Shown piece by piece: positions 32,627 through 43,260 of a stretch of 64,000 nt of DNA. The translations under genes and the position numbers were made by a program. The notes below the pieces were generated by a model, which saw only the letters and a list, made by a program, of their open reading frames with translations, ran no database searches and was not told the DNA's origin. Position 1 is the stretch's first letter. Each line of letters begins with the position of its first letter. Source of the stretch: Mermis nigrescens (Eukaryota; Nematoda; Enoplea; Mermithida; Mermithidae); NCBI GenBank assembly GCA_036768485.1, contig JAVLUZ010000641.1, positions 124,001-188,000 of the forward strand, in the 5' to 3' direction.

Positions 32627-32863
32627 CATACACGTAACGGCTCAAAACTTAAAGGAGGGTCCCGACCATTTTTAAGGGTGGGGGTGGCTAAATGACCCTC
32701 AATTTTTGGCCAAAAACGGCCAAAACATGTCCAGGAACGGGCTATAAATTCGATTTTCTCCCAAAATCAGGGGGGTCGACATTTTTCTGGCTTTGGGGAG
32801 GGGGGTTGAAGGGACGTCCGACTTCGGGTGGGGGATCTTCCCCATTCCCCTGTTACATGTATG
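32627..32863 (-). mobile_element. M3 MITE
   Basis: The ends are C ATACACGTAACGGCTC and CCCTGTTACATGTATG. It contains the TTTTTGGCCAAAAACGGCC block. Flanking TTGAATAG and CTTAAAAG agree at 5 of 8. Confidence 0.75.
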
Positions 32864-33073
32864 CTTAAAAGTTACATAATTCAGTCCGATTGGAATAATA
32901 ATGCTTCAAAAACGGAGTCCCAAATTACGAAAGCGGTGACCATTTTCGTAATTTAGCATAGCTAACAAAAAAGCGTAAACGATAAGTTTGAGCTTTGAAT
33001 AAAATTATCGATTCGGAATGATTTTTCGATCAGAATCTCTTCCTAAAAAAATTTAGATAAGTGAGGTAGTGAG

Positions 33074-33487
33074 CATTCATGCACAGTATGAGAATTCTGG
33101 GGGGTTGAAAACCTAAAGTGCCTTTTTTGGGCCCAGAAATGGCCGGTACGCGTTAAAAAAACATCGTTTTTTGGCGTTTCTGACGATACTCTATCCTTCT
33201 AGAGCATAAAATCTTGAAAAAAAATTTCGAAAAAAGTCGAATAAATTGACCAATATATCGCTTAAAACATGAATATATGGCGCGAAGCGCGAAAATTTGG
33301 CGATTTTGAGCAAATAGATAGCCAGAAACCACTTAAAAAGACACTTTTTCTGCCAATTTTCAGGTAAGTTTAGGAAACTTCTGAAAAATCGCCAATTCTA
33401 GGGGAAAGTTAAAAATTTTTTGCGGAGGGGAGTGAAAAATGATTCTGCGGGGGTGAAACCCCCCCTTCCCCAAGATCATGATGTATG
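33074..33487 (+). mobile_element. M2 MITE, 414 bp, exact TSD, young-looking
   Basis: It is nearly identical to 20,416-20,814 along its length, including TTCTAGAGCATAAAATC and GCGGGGGTGAAACCCCC. The 8-bp TSD GTAGTGAG is exact (33066-33073 and 33488-33495). The palindrome has lost one base (GGCGCGAAGCGC). It lies in a POLA2 intron. Confidence 0.9.
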
Positions 33488-33918
33488 GTAGTGAGCAATA
33501 TTCCAGACGCATTAGGTTCTAAAAGTAAGAAAGCTCAAATCTGTACTTATATCATTCAAATTTTTAAAATAAGTTATGTAACACACCGTCGTAAATGTTA
33601 ACAAACTCTTAAAATTATGTGGGAATCGATCTAAATTTCTAAAGCAGATTACAAACCTGCCAAAAATTCGCGAAAAATTAGTCATAAGAGCAAAATTGGT
33701 ACAATTTTTTGTTTTCGAAATCGCATCCATTTCTAGCAATGATACAAATTTTTTTCTTCTTGATAGAATGGTCGTATATTTTGCGGAATTTTGTCATAAA
33801 ATATTTTTCAACATTTTTAATGACTTTGAAATTAAGGAAAAAATTTCCGAAATTCTCAATTATTCTACAAATCTTTCGATCAATAGCAAGAATGCTAGAA
33901 ATAATGTAATTCACTGAC

Positions 33919-34095
33919 TCATCATGATGTCGTACGGTAGCTGGTACATGTACGAGTAGGCAGAAGCAGCATTCTGATCAACTCTGATATTAATTTCGGG
34001 TCGACCATGGTTCCGAGCCCGTGCACATAGAGCCGAATTTGCATATAATGTCTCCTTTGCCCTTCCGTTCGGCGTACTTCGGCGTATTAGATGAG
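33919..34095 (-). CDS. POLA2: DNA polymerase alpha subunit B (POLA2), internal exon with a 1-nt frameshift
   Basis: The first part reads SNTPKYAERKGKGD and IICKFGSMCTGSEPW, matching the KYNSRSNRGEVVTSFG...W region of animal POLA2. After a GGG run (33,998-34,000 on the plus strand) similarity continues in another frame as EINIRVDQNAASAYSYMYQ, parallel to NISLKV...YKSMFQKLP. The exon is 177 bp, but flanking phases (2 before, 1 after) require 176, so one extra base in the C/G run explains everything. The acceptor is ATTACAAAG and the donor ATGA/GTCAGT. It may be a sequencing error or a genuine null allele. Confidence 0.82.
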
Positions 34096-34283
34096 CTTTG
34101 TAATATGATTTGTAAAATTTTGAATGAAATTTCATATGTATTTAAATTTTAAATTTTGAATGAAATTCAAGTCCAATCACCAATTTAATAAAATTTAAGA
34201 CTACTAATGATTAAACATTCTGAAAAAGATTGATGTACGTAGAATTGCGTCTTGAATAGAAAAACAGAAAATCGAAATACCAC

Positions 34284-34384
34284 GGTGAAAACAATTTGGA
34301 CTTATTGACGCTTCTGTTTACGGCTCTTGTGTTTTGAGTTGTTCTCGGAGTCACCTGAGCCTTCTGGTTCGTAAGTTCGGAAGT
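34284..34384 (-). CDS. POLA2: DNA polymerase alpha subunit B (POLA2), exon for the TP/SP-rich linker
   Basis: The exon has 33 codons plus two bases and encodes AQVTPRTTQNTRAVNRSVNK followed by SKLFSP. It resembles the STPETPLTKRSVS...LLSPSSFSP linker of animal POLA2, a phosphorylation-prone segment between the N-terminal domain and the OB fold. The acceptor is TTATTTTTCTAG and the donor CACC/GTGGTA. Its phase-2 end joins the next exon so that a CCC proline and then SSNTPKY follow. In another frame the same DNA reads a lysine/arginine-rich tail, which I rejected. Confidence 0.72.
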
Positions 34385-34426
34385 CTAGAAAAATAAGCCT
34401 ATTGAAAATTAACGCTAGCCAGCCAG

Positions 34427-34688
34427 CATACGTGGGCAGCACCAAAATGCTGGGGAAGGAGAAAGATTTTTCAGAGGTCGAAAAATTGTCTTAAAAATGA
34501 TGGTATGGCGAAAAAACACCATTTTCAAAGTTTCTCATTGAGCATTATCCATTGGCATCAGAAAATTGCGAAAAAAACAAAAAAAATTTCAAAAATTGAA
34601 TTCTGGGGGGTATTTTGGTTTCTGAGGGTATTTAGGTTCCTCGGGGGAAAGGGTTGCGTACCCCCCAAACCCCCCACGCCCAGGTAGG
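34427..34688 (-). mobile_element. M1 MITE, exact TSD, in a POLA2 intron
   Basis: The ends are CATACGTGGGCAGCACC and CACGCCCAGGTAGG. The 8-bp TSD CCAGCCAG is exact (34419-34426 and 34689-34696). It sits about 40 bp upstream of the acceptor of the exon at 34,284-34,384. Confidence 0.87.
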
Positions 34689-34799
34689 CCAGCCAGCCAT
34701 CGACCCAGCAAAACAATAACACTAGAAATATTTGAACGAAATTAATTGATCGGTTCAATCAACAGTCATTTCCTTTTTGAAAGACTCAACCAAGCTGAC

Positions 34800-34845
34800 C
34801 TGATTGCATTTAATAATCTACGCCAGCGTGTTTTTTCAAATCTAA
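34800..34845 (-). CDS. POLA2: Possible very short POLA2 exon
   Basis: It would encode RFEKTRWRRLLNAI, reminiscent of the SFEHEFLSKRL motif that closes the POLA2 N-terminal domain. A donor CAATCAG/GTCAGC follows. The acceptor TTAAAG is weak. A 35-bp tandem duplication immediately upstream (34,840-34,880) repeats most of it. Its phase does not connect directly to the exon at 34,284, so another small exon would be needed. Confidence 0.3.
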
Positions 34846-35016
34846 CTTTAATCTACGCCACGTGTTTTTCAAATCTAACTTTTTCAGGCTAGGCGTTCAG
34901 CTATATTCCATATATTACGTAAGTACATAAATAAATACCTACATATGTTATACAGTACTTAATTTAATACAGTTACTATGAGAATATTAATAATAGGAAA
35001 CATGGCAAGAGCATAC

Positions 35017-35132
35017 CGAATATTCCAGAATCAAGTCGTCTATATCCATTGAATATCAGAGGTACAAGATATTCGATCAGAGATTGTTGTTCTATGCAAA
35101 ACGCAGCGCAAAATTTAGCACATTCCTCTGGT
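35017..35132 (-). CDS. POLA2: Candidate POLA2 N-terminal-domain exon
   Basis: The open frame PEECAKFCAAFCIEQQSLIE continues YLVPLIFNGYRRLDSGIF. Its hydrophobic pattern aligns without gaps to the KLVELCVQYGQNEEGMVGEL...LTSEIL segment of animal POLA2. The donor TTCG/GTATGC is good. No pyrimidine-rich acceptor is visible upstream (GGAAGAAG), so the 5' border is unsure. Further upstream (35,133-36,830) I find no initiating exon; the rest of that stretch has only a lone GGCGCAAAGCGCCG palindrome at 36,604. Confidence 0.5.
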
Positions 35133-36884
35133 CTTCTTCCGTTTCAGCGTATTTTTAAAATCGCTATTGCTTCATTTATACTGTTTAAGTACCCTAAACT
35201 AATAGGCAAGGCCTAATATATAGGTAAACAGAGTAACAAAGTTGGTGGGTTGGGTTAGGAAGTTCATGCACCGGATCTTAAGCCAAAATACGCATGACAA
35301 GAATTTTGTAGGTCTGAATCGGCTGCTTCCAAGTAGAAACAATAAATATAGCGCACGTAGATGAGCAGTTTCACATGAAATGGGTTTTTTCGGCTTTTAA
35401 CTTATCGCAATCACGACTGAATTCCTTATCTTTTAAGTCTCCATGTGTAGCTTTCTTCATGACAATACATGTAAGTGGTATACTACAGAAAAATTTAACA
35501 TGCTTTCTGCAAACTTGAGCGGCTTAATTAAAGCTTTTCCTGTTACAGAAACTTCAAATAAGAGATTGGAGCAATTGGAAAAAATTTCTCAATTTTTTTG
35601 CAAGTCCGTTTTCAGTTCTGCCTGCATACGTTCCGTTTTTTGATGAGTACTTAATCGTCCTGCATCCGGATCTGCATGCCGAAATCTTCCTGATGCAGTG
35701 CGAAACCGCATATACATAACGCGCAATGCACGAGGATGGGCATTAGATATTACAATGCGTAGTGGCTGGCGAAGAGTGGAGAGGGGAGAAGTTGAGCTAT
35801 AGAAGCCCAGAATAGAAAAAAGGAAATTTGTTGGCGAAAATCAGACAAAACGACGGCCAAAAGTGGATGAAAATCAAAAATTTTCCTCAGATAAGCACGA
35901 AATTGACAATGAACGGTCCGAGCGTAAAATTTGCATTCTGATCGGAACGGATTCAACGTGTACAAGTTTTGGGATGTGGGGTTCCTCAAAAGAAAGCGTA
36001 AAGAAGAAATCTAATTAAAATCGAGATTCGACTTATTATCAGTGAAGCTAAAGACAAGAGGTCAAGTTTTAAAGTAGTTTCTCAACATTGTTAGATTTAG
36101 AGTCGATTCTTGAAATGATCAATAATAATCTGTTTTACTTTTATCCCTAGACTTAGGCTTAGTTTAGTGGCACTAGCTATTTATGCATTGTTGAATGGGA
36201 CTCGGAAGTTAAATAGTAGACGCCATCGCATTACAAAATTGAGACTATTGCGTAATGCAATAGTCTAATCATAATCAATAATCAGCGCAATGCAATCGAT
36301 TTAGTTTCGGGAGGGGGAGGCAAGACCAAAATTTTTAAAAACATAAGCAGGGACCGAAGAATGAATTAAAAGAGACGTTTCACGACCATTAGAATTGTGA
36401 ATATTGTAAATTTTGCTGCCCAAATGCCTTAAATAGAGTGAGAATAAAATGGACACTTTCTTGAACAAATCTTATTCTCTGCATAAAACCTGTGCAAAAC
36501 AGAAGACGACAGATGCAAAATACGCTTTAGGTTGTATAAAGACTAAAAGTAGTGTGTAAACCATGAGCTTAGGACTCACTAGAATTTATTCATAATTTTG
36601 AAATCCGGCGCAAAGCGCCGAAAAATTTTTTTGCGATTCCTGGCTAAAAATGCAAAGGGCGGAGTAAAGGAGAGAAATCGTTCTCATATTCCGTTTTGGG
36701 TGGGCACGTGCCCCTCTATCCCCCTGGATACTGGCCTAATTATGTTTGACATGCTGATCACGAATATGACATTCGTTTTTCAAGCCGAGGCATATAACTA
36801 ATGATATGAAGCAAATTTAAGTAAATTTACTTATGAACAATCACTGGCTTGTTATTGCCAAAGTCCTAGGCTTAGGCTTAGTTG

Positions 36885-37012
36885 AGTGCGTTCACATTGG
36901 TACCAGCGCATGGGCTAAGCCTAAGATAAATAGGAAGGAAATTTCGAAACGAGCGGAGCAATTTTTGCCTCAATTATGCCTGGCCTATGCCTGGCACCAA
37001 TCTGAATTCTCA
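36885..37012. mobile_element. M7 MITE, copy 1
   Basis: The inverted ends contain CACATTGGTACCAGCGCATG and, inverted, ATTGGTGCCAGGC, with GGGCTAAGCC inside. A second copy lies at 38,410-38,555. No TSD is evident. Confidence 0.55.
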
Positions 37013-37165
37013 AGCAATCCCTGAAACTTTCCTGATCGTTATTCAAACAAAATATATCTTGAGTGACATAAACATGTTGGTGCTGACTGCTGACATAAGG
37101 TTACATAGGTTTAACAAATACATAAATGGTTTATTAGAAATTCGCTAACTTTAGAAACTATCGAG

Positions 37166-37235
37166 TCATTGGCCAAGTAGATAGTTTATCTGTCTTTAGT
37201 GCGAGAGGTCTCAGGTTTGAACCCCACAAGAGTCA
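37166..37235 (+). repeat. tRNA-derived SINE head
   Basis: It contains an A-box-like TGGCCAAGTAG and, 35 bp later, a B-box-like GGTTTGAACCC preceded by GAGAGGTCTCA. These are the internal RNA polymerase III promoter boxes of tRNA genes. There is no proper cloverleaf, so it is a SINE head rather than a tRNA gene. Confidence 0.6.
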
Positions 37236-38409
37236 CTTTGTTTCTTTCAACCGTCGCACACACAACTCTGAAATTGAAAGGGCATAGAAAAAGTCAGGAC
37301 TTAGAAAATTTAGTCCTAAAAAGTAACATGAATACTTAGATTACCTACATAAATTTGCAAATAAAATTAGATATATTCGTTAATACGAAAAACGGATATT
37401 ATATTCGTGATCAGCGTGTCAAATGTGACTAAAATCAGTCACATTTGCAGAAAAAATTCTTTCTTCCTGTTCCACCTAAACTGAACAAGTGCCCGGCTAA
37501 AGTGAAGAATATGGGTTCCGCCAGAAGTTGTTGAAAATCAATTTGGGAAGTTCGGATTTTTTACAAAACTCGCAGAATTGATTAAAATAAGGCGCAGAAG
37601 AATAGTTCCCAGAAAATCCGCCCAATATTGAGTGAGCTATAGGGCTCTATACTTCACAATTCCTTAAGAATAGGAGGTTTTGACATTTATCCTACGAATC
37701 GGTTTTCTCTCAATTTTGCTTAGGCTTAGGCTTCAGATATAGATGAAGGAGAATTTTAGACTGCTTTGGTAGGTATTACACCCACTAAGGTCGACATATA
37801 GCTGCTTAGGTCGAATTAAAGACGTTTGGACAAAAATTTGCATAAATTTGCATATATCACGCGTAAATGACATTTTCAAGCAAAAAGATGGTATATCCGT
37901 CATCAGAATATCGGGAATGGACTCGAAAAATCATTGTTTTAGTGAAAAAGCTATAAAACCACGAAGTCTATGTTCTAGTGCCAAATCACGAAAAACATGA
38001 AATGAATTTAGCGATAAAATTCAAAATATTTTGGGAAACAATGGTCAGTTATCAATCAAACTTATTTTCCGCGCCTTATTTTAAGGATTTCAGCACGTTC
38101 TGCAGAAAATTCATTTTTACGGATTTCTGATGCCCTACTCTGCACAAGGGCTTTAGCATAATAGGTTGACACCTACCCTTAACCATGAAGCATGTTACAA
38201 GATATATTTAAATACACAGTAGCGCTTGGTCATGATTTTCCAAGGTTCTTGCATGCGCTGATTCCATCAGTGACATTTTAAGACTACATAAGCGAGTAAA
38301 ATATACATAAGCGTCGTAAAAAGCGAGTTTTCATTGTGTGGGCTTTAATCTTTGATGCCAGTGGCTTTACATTGGTTGTTTTTTATCAATGTCTTATACC
38401 TAGACTTAG

Positions 38410-38555
38410 TTTTGTCCATTCACATTGGTACCAGCGCATAGGCTAAGCCTGGAGACAAATAAGGCGAAAAGTGCAGAGCGAGCGAAGTGAGTGGAGCGAT
38501 TTCAGCCCCTTTATACCTTAGGCTTAGCCCATGTCTGCCACCAATCTGCATTCTC
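38410..38555. mobile_element. M7 MITE, copy 2
   Basis: It contains CACATTGGTACCAGCGCATA and GGCTAAGCC at the left and GGCTTAGCCCATGTC with CCACCAATCTG at the right, an imperfect inverted repeat. It is similar to 36,885-37,012. The interval 37,236-38,409 between them shows no gene. Confidence 0.55.
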
Positions 38556-38644
38556 AAGCAATCCCAGAAAGCTCTCAATCGATTGTTTGTAAGATGTGGT
38601 AAACATAAATGTTTCTCTTTAACTTTGTTACTTAATGTCAGAAT

Positions 38645-38716
38645 CAGGCAGGCATAGATGAATGGTAAACGTGTTGCACTGTAGATTGAGAGGTCTGAGA
38701 TTGAAACCTGGCTACT
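38645..38716 (+). repeat. tRNA-derived SINE head, decayed
   Basis: It has an A-box-like AGATGAATGGTA and a B-box-like GAGATTGAAACC preceded by GAGAGGTCT. It lies the same way relative to an M7 copy as the first SINE head does, so both may belong to one composite repeat. Confidence 0.5.
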
Positions 38717-38790
38717 GCTTATGTGCTTCTCCTTGCTGTCTAGAAATATTAACAATAGAATCTGGCGCAGCACGCGAAAACCTAAGAAAA

Positions 38791-40899
38791 AGGCAGTAAT
38801 TATATGCAGTCAACTGCAGGTGATATAGCACACAATGTAAAATTATATGCAGTCAAAAACCAGCGGCCTAGACTGCAGGTAATATAGTACACCACAAAAA
38901 ATTATATGCAGTCAAAAACCAGCGGCCTAGACTGCAGGTAATACAACACTCAATGTAAAATTATATGCAGTCAAAAACCAGTGGCCTGGGCTGCAAGCAA
39001 TATAGCACACAATGTGATATTATATGCAGTCAAGTTGAATGCTTAGTGATATGGGAAATTGGCGCTTCGCTCGCATTTCAAACTGTATTAGATGGTTTTA
39101 GAAGGCACTTTTATTTGGGATGGTCTGGCAGATTTGCTTCCTCACTAGGGAATGTGTTTTTGCACGACATGGTTAGCAGCTTCAATAGCTGCCCAGTCAC
39201 CCATTAACGCATTTTTATGGGCCAGCGTAAGCTCCAGTCCTGCATGATAGATGTTGAGTAGTTGTTGCTGTTCTTGTCAATCATTCTAAGGAATTGTTTT
39301 ATTGTAGTGGAAATAAAATACTTCGCAAATGTGTACGTACCAACAGGAAAGTAAAGTACATGCCTTCGCGGTCCACATACTTCATTTTTAGCCATGTTTG
39401 CCCTTTTCTTGCGTTTAAATGTAATTTTATAGCTAGCTAAACAACCATTGCGTTAATTCTTGGACATAATTTGACATCATAAGATTCTCGAAGCATTTTA
39501 TTCCTACTACAGTAAAACCATTCCCCAGAATGAGGACAAGAGCAGCAACAGCTACTTAATATCTATCAAGCAGGACCAGAGCCTATGCTGGCCGATCGAA
39601 ACGTGCTATTGGGTGACTGGGCAGCTATTGAAGCTGCTACCCATGCAGTGCAAAAAAACATTCCCTAGCGAGGAAGCAAATTTGCCAGACCATCTCAAAT
39701 AAAAGTACCTTCTAAAACCAGGTATTCCTGTGCCTGGTGCACACCTACCTTTTGTGTGTGCACACGTTTGGTACCTACAGTGTGTGCATAAGCCGTATTA
39801 TAAATGAGCGTATGACAGTACTTGCGCCGCTGTTTTTTTAAATATCCAAATACATTCACAAAGTTATGCACATACTTACTTTTAACATATGCATGCGTAG
39901 GTACATACATAAGATAGGTTCTATAAATATTTGCATGCCTTTTATCAACTTGCTTAGTTTGATCAAGATGAGCCTCTAAGTCGTGACCTATAGTTGTCGT
40001 TCTCATTTCCACCTCCTTGTAACGCAATATATGTATGTAGTCTGCCTGTCAGCCATATCAGCACCTGCAAAAACAGACCTACATATATAAATAAAATTAC
40101 GGTGGTCTTTTTAACCCCAGCTCGGTGCATGAAATTGCTCGATATTAGAACACCCTCATTACTGTAGAGCCCGACTTCATCGTTATTCAATGGCTGGCAG
40201 TTGATTTGATTGAACACTGAAGAAATCGGTTGTTTTTTCACAGTGAAATACAGAATTCATGTCATGCCATAAGAAATATTATTACTGTAAGCCATATTAA
40301 ATATATAAAAAAATATTACTGTCAGGCCTGCAAAAATAGACTTAGTGAACATAAGATTACTGTAGTCTTTTTTAACCCCAGCTTAGTGCATGAAATAGCT
40401 CGACAATAGAACACCCTTACTACATACTGTAGCGCCCAACTTCGTGGTTGCTTAACGGCCGGTGATTGATTTTGCCAAACAGCGCAAGTACTATCATACG
40501 CTCATTTATAATACAGCTTATGCACATACTGTAGGTACCAAACGTATGCACACACAAAAGGTGGGTGTGCACCAGGCACAGAAACACCCTAAAACCATCT
40601 ACTACAGCCTAAAATGCGAGCAAAGCGCCAGCTTCCCATATGAATATGCATTCAACTTGACTGCATATAATACCTTATTAAGTGTTATATTACCTGCAGT
40701 CCAGGCCGCTGGTTTTTGACTGCATATAATTTTACATTGTGTGCTATATTACCTGCAGTCCAGGCCGCTGGTTTTTGACTGCATATAATTTCACGTTGTG
40801 TGCTATATTACCTGCAGTCTAGGCCGCTGGTTTTTGACTGCATATAATTTTACATTGTATGCTATATTACCTGCAGTTGACTGCATATAATTACTGCCT
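38791..40899. mobile_element. 2.1-kb transposon whose inverted ends are 59-bp tandem repeats
   Basis: The ends AGGCAGTAATTATATGC and GCATATAATTACTGCCT are exact inverted repeats, flanked on both sides by AAGAAAA, a 7-bp candidate TSD. Each end carries three to four tandem copies of a 59-bp unit containing ATTATATGCAGTCAAAAACC and GGCCTAGACTGCAGGTAATA. The interior contains further inverted pairs (39,060-39,240 with 39,585-39,730; 39,720-39,860 with 40,480-40,590) and a direct pair (40,060-40,240 and 40,320-40,490). No transposase is visible. The structure is foldback-like. Confidence 0.78.
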
Positions 40900-42232
40900 A
40901 AGAAAACCATGACCAAGTGCAACTGTATACCTATTATAACTTATAACATGTCCAATGGTATAGGACAGGTTAGGTGTCAAGTCAATTTATTATACTACCC
41001 TGACCAAGTGGGTAGCTAGGTAACAATAATTTTTCTAGCCAAAAACCTTTTCAGATTTTTAATCGTTTTTGCAAAATCACTGAGTCATTTTCGATACAAT
41101 CTCGAACTTCCGAGATGATAAACGGAGTGATTTCCATACAGAAATTTTTCCCACACTTTGAATTGAGGCCATAAACCAAGTAAATTAATTTTCAAACTCA
41201 CTTAATCGGGAGTTTGAGAAGTTCACTTTGGACCGTATTCTACAATTACGTCAAAATAGCTGAATTTTCACGTTATTGTCATATGTTCGTTAGCATGCCG
41301 ATTGTCTTAGAATGAAGTTTGATCAGAATTTGTCAAAGCGCCAAAAGAGAGTCATTTTCAACTTGTCTAGTGTCCTTAAGAGAGAGAGAAAGTGTTTATT
41401 GTCCAGAAAAATACACAAAATATGATAAAACGTTCTGATTTAAAACAAACAAAAATTTTTTCTGCGCTTTGATCAGTGATCGGACTGAGGGTACTTTTTG
41501 GACCCTCGGCCTCTGCCAAGGCCGAGGCGACTTAAAATCTTTGCCTCGGCCGAGGCCAAGGCCGAGGCCAAGGGTAATGCCTAGGGTCAAGCTTATATAT
41601 ATACCTATACCCAAAAATAGTACTCTTAGAATATTTTTTATGCACATGAGCTAGAGAATAATCGTAATATTAAACACTTTATCAAATGTCAAACAATTCA
41701 TTCTTATTTTCAATAATAGTAGATTAAATGTGTGAAGGATTTATTGAAATAAGTCAGCAGCACGAAAGCATACTTAATTTAACAAGTTGCCGTTGAAGAC
41801 TTGGAAAAGTTAATGAAAAATGTGGCTGAAGAAGCACTCAAAAACTTTTATTACTATAAATAAGAAAACAGTGTCAGAGAAATAAACAAACAATTGAAAT
41901 AAGCTAAGTAAAGACAGAACTGTAGCCATTGTTGTGCTCGCTTTTATGCATGCTTAAACACGCTTTTATGCATGCTTAAACACGCTTTTTCAGTCATCCA
42001 ATTCTGGTGTTGTAAGTAATATGACGGAAATTGCACTGTACTTTCCGATCATAGTTATCCAAGGTCCAGAGTTGAGGGAAGGGTGAAATCCCAAAATGGG
42101 GACCAGTAAATTAAGTACTGTCTTTGTATGAGTGAACAAATTTTTGTAGATATTTTACATAAATATATTTTTAAACATACACATTTTTTCATACTGCCAG
42201 TGTGTGACCTGCATCCGGCATGCAATCCTAAA

Positions 42233-42620
42233 CACTGTTTTTTGTGCAAGATACCTTTTTACATGTACAACGATGGTATCCAAAAGTCATTGAACATTTT
42301 GTGCATGCAAATTTTTGTGTACTATTATAGTATGATACAGTAGCGAATAAGTGAGGTAAAACAGGGTTTTTCGACCTTTGGTAGTGTATCTTAGCTAATT
42401 CCTGGGTTTCTGAGTATTTGACATTTTTCCATTCTAAATGCAAATTCTACTATTTTAAACATATATAGGACAGACAATTACTAATGCGCCAAAAATTTCC
42501 GGGAATTTTACAGCTTTTTACAGTTTTCGTCTCTCCAAAAAATGTTTGTGCGTGTACAAAGACAGTCTTGAAAAGTCTCTGTACATTATGAAAAATCTTT
42601 GCCGAATACAAAAAACCGCG
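42233..42620 (+). mobile_element. M8 hAT-like MITE inside the 3.3-kb element
   Basis: It begins CACTGTTTTTTGTGC and contains the M8 blocks TTTTGTGTACTATTATAG, TTAGCTAATTCCTGGG and GTGTACAAAGACAG. The right end is degraded (AAAAAACCGCG). Its palindrome has been lost. Confidence 0.7.
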
Positions 42621-43260
42621 GCCCTAATGTGATAATTCGGCCTGACCAAAATTTTTTGAGCTTTTGATGAAATTTATACATAAAACTCGACTGAGAAAGC
42701 TAAAACAACTTGTACTACAAAATCAGAAATATTACAGATATTGTAATATGCCAATTAAATCTTGTAATAAGCACTACTGTGCTTAGAAATCCAATGCAAC
42801 ATCAGGATAAATTAGTCAATTTTATCTTTGAACGGCAAAAAAAGTGCAAAGTTATTAAATAGTACTTATTTTGCATAAAACTTTTAAAAACAGTATAAAT
42901 CGATACAAAAGATATTCAAATCTGTATAAAGATACCTAGATACACAAAAATTGATTTTTGAGTGTTTAATGCCCCTGCTTCAATCTAAATACAGTATATT
43001 AGCGATATTTTGCGCGAAGCGCCGAAATTTTTTTGAAATTTTCTAGAAAAATACTGAAAAACGATATAAATGATATCACTTTGTCCAAGAAAGTATTTTA
43101 ACATTGTATGAAAATGGCTCCAAAAAATGCATGAGCCAAAATTGATTTTTGGCAAAACCTGCATTTATTGGCCATTTTTAGGTGCGTTTTTGCGATTTTC
43201 GGCCGAAAATTCGTGAAAATGCCCTCTCCCATAAAAATGGCCAAAAAGCATACATGTAAC

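Noticed and set aside
34305..34374. C-terminal exon of another gene with a lysine/arginine-rich tail (YEPEGSGDSENN frame)
   Set aside because: The overlapping frame fits POLA2 in sequence, splice sites and phase to the next exon; the basic tail is most likely a shadow.
26787..35132. Retroposed (intronless) POLA2 copy
   Set aside because: Coding segments are separated by introns with GT-AG borders and consistent phases, which a processed pseudogene would lack.
37166..37235. Functional tRNA gene
   Set aside because: A- and B-box-like motifs exist, but the acceptor stem and cloverleaf do not pair; a SINE head is more likely.
38791..39035. CRISPR-like direct repeats
   Set aside because: The 59-bp units are contiguous, with no unique spacers, and are mirrored at the other end of a transposon.
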